The notes under the pieces are model-generated. The model did no database searches. It saw only the letters and a list, made by a program, of their open reading frames with translations, and had not been told where the DNA came from. DNA of 13,729 nt from Candidatus Alkanophagales archaeon (lineage in GTDB: Archaea > Halobacteriota > Syntropharchaeia > Alkanophagales > B39-G2). The DNA is taken from NCBI GenBank assembly GCA_003661185.1, contig QMVQ01000021.1, positions 1 through 13,729 on the forward strand. The letters are read 5' to 3'. Below are positions 13,651-13,729 of this stretch, one piece after another (positions within the stretch are counted from its first letter, which is position 1; each line of letters opens with the position of its first letter). The translations under genes were made by a program, and so were the position numbers.

Positions 13651-13729
13651 CTTCACTTAAGCCTCTCCGCTCTGGCTCATTGAGGGCAACCTGCCCAGAG
13701 CCTGAGCGACGTGTTCGGGCTGAGCACGC
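13595..13729 (-). pseudogene. C-terminal end of a minus-strand tnpB-like frame, runs off window
   Basis: On the minus strand a frame is open from the window edge for 44 codons to a TAA at 13595-13597. It reads ARTRRSGSGQVALNEPE and then RRGLSEAPAFSRGVAYTP. This looks like the low-complexity tail that follows the zinc ribbon in many archaeal TnpB proteins, and its DNA resembles 3190-3282 on the plus strand. The catalytic part would lie beyond the right edge, so I cannot tell whether the gene is intact or a relic. Confidence 0.45.

Noticed and set aside
13660..13729. Hairpin GCTCTGG/CCAGAGC with nested GGGCA/TGCCC considered as a tRNA or other stable RNA gene
   Set aside because: There is no cloverleaf, T-loop sequence or acceptor stem, and the region is better explained as the coding tail of a minus-strand tnpB.
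1..13729. CRISPR array, tRNA or rRNA genes
   Set aside because: No regularly spaced direct repeats, cloverleaf patterns or rRNA segments were recognised anywhere in the window.

Overview
The window comes from an archaeon, most likely a methanogen-, Archaeoglobus-, ANME- or alkane-oxidiser-type member of the Halobacteriota/Euryarchaeota. The evidence is a full-length formylmethanofuran:tetrahydromethanopterin formyltransferase (ftr), a full-length CofD of coenzyme F420 synthesis, an archaeal-type UMP kinase, an ADP-forming acyl-CoA synthetase alpha subunit, a thiolase paired with a DUF35 OB-fold protein, and TATA-type promoters. The species cannot be named from the sequence alone.

Left end (1-3460), accessory in character. 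An AT-rich gene of 940 codons encodes an HD hydrolase domain fused to an HSP90/GHKL-type ATPase and is a candidate conflict or defence protein. Converging on it, with overlapping stop codons, is a relic of tyrosyl-tRNA synthetase. This relic keeps the HIGH-motif end and the extreme C-terminus but has lost the middle and KMSKS. Its 5' side abuts what looks like the 3' end of an IS605-family tnpB, followed by about 180 bases I cannot explain.

Core metabolism (3461-6637). acdA (minus strand) is divergent from a thiolase-DUF35 gene pair (plus strand). This arrangement fits acyl-CoA metabolism such as beta-oxidation, ketogenesis or acyl-CoA/acid interconversion. Neither the ATP-grasp beta subunit nor HMG-CoA synthase is in the window.

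Redox cluster (6638-9604). Behind a TATA box lie four overlapping plus-strand genes: two membrane-anchored DUF116 paralogues with identical spacing of eight cysteines, a 58-residue 2[4Fe-4S] ferredoxin, and a CrtI/COG1233-like FAD oxidoreductase. The layout suggests one co-translated, membrane-associated electron-transfer module. This is my best candidate for a poorly described system.

C1/F420/nucleotide block (9617-12800). A winged-helix regulator (minus) is divergent from ftr (plus), followed by cofD (plus), which converges on pyrH (minus).

Right end (12801-13729). This is a graveyard of IS200/IS605-type elements. It holds a left-end-like hairpin, a tnpB broken by several frameshifts and a stop, a GC-rich structured stretch, and the C-terminal end of a second tnpB-like frame on the minus strand that runs off the window. 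The latter resembles the relic at 3190-3282, so the two flanks of the window share an element family.
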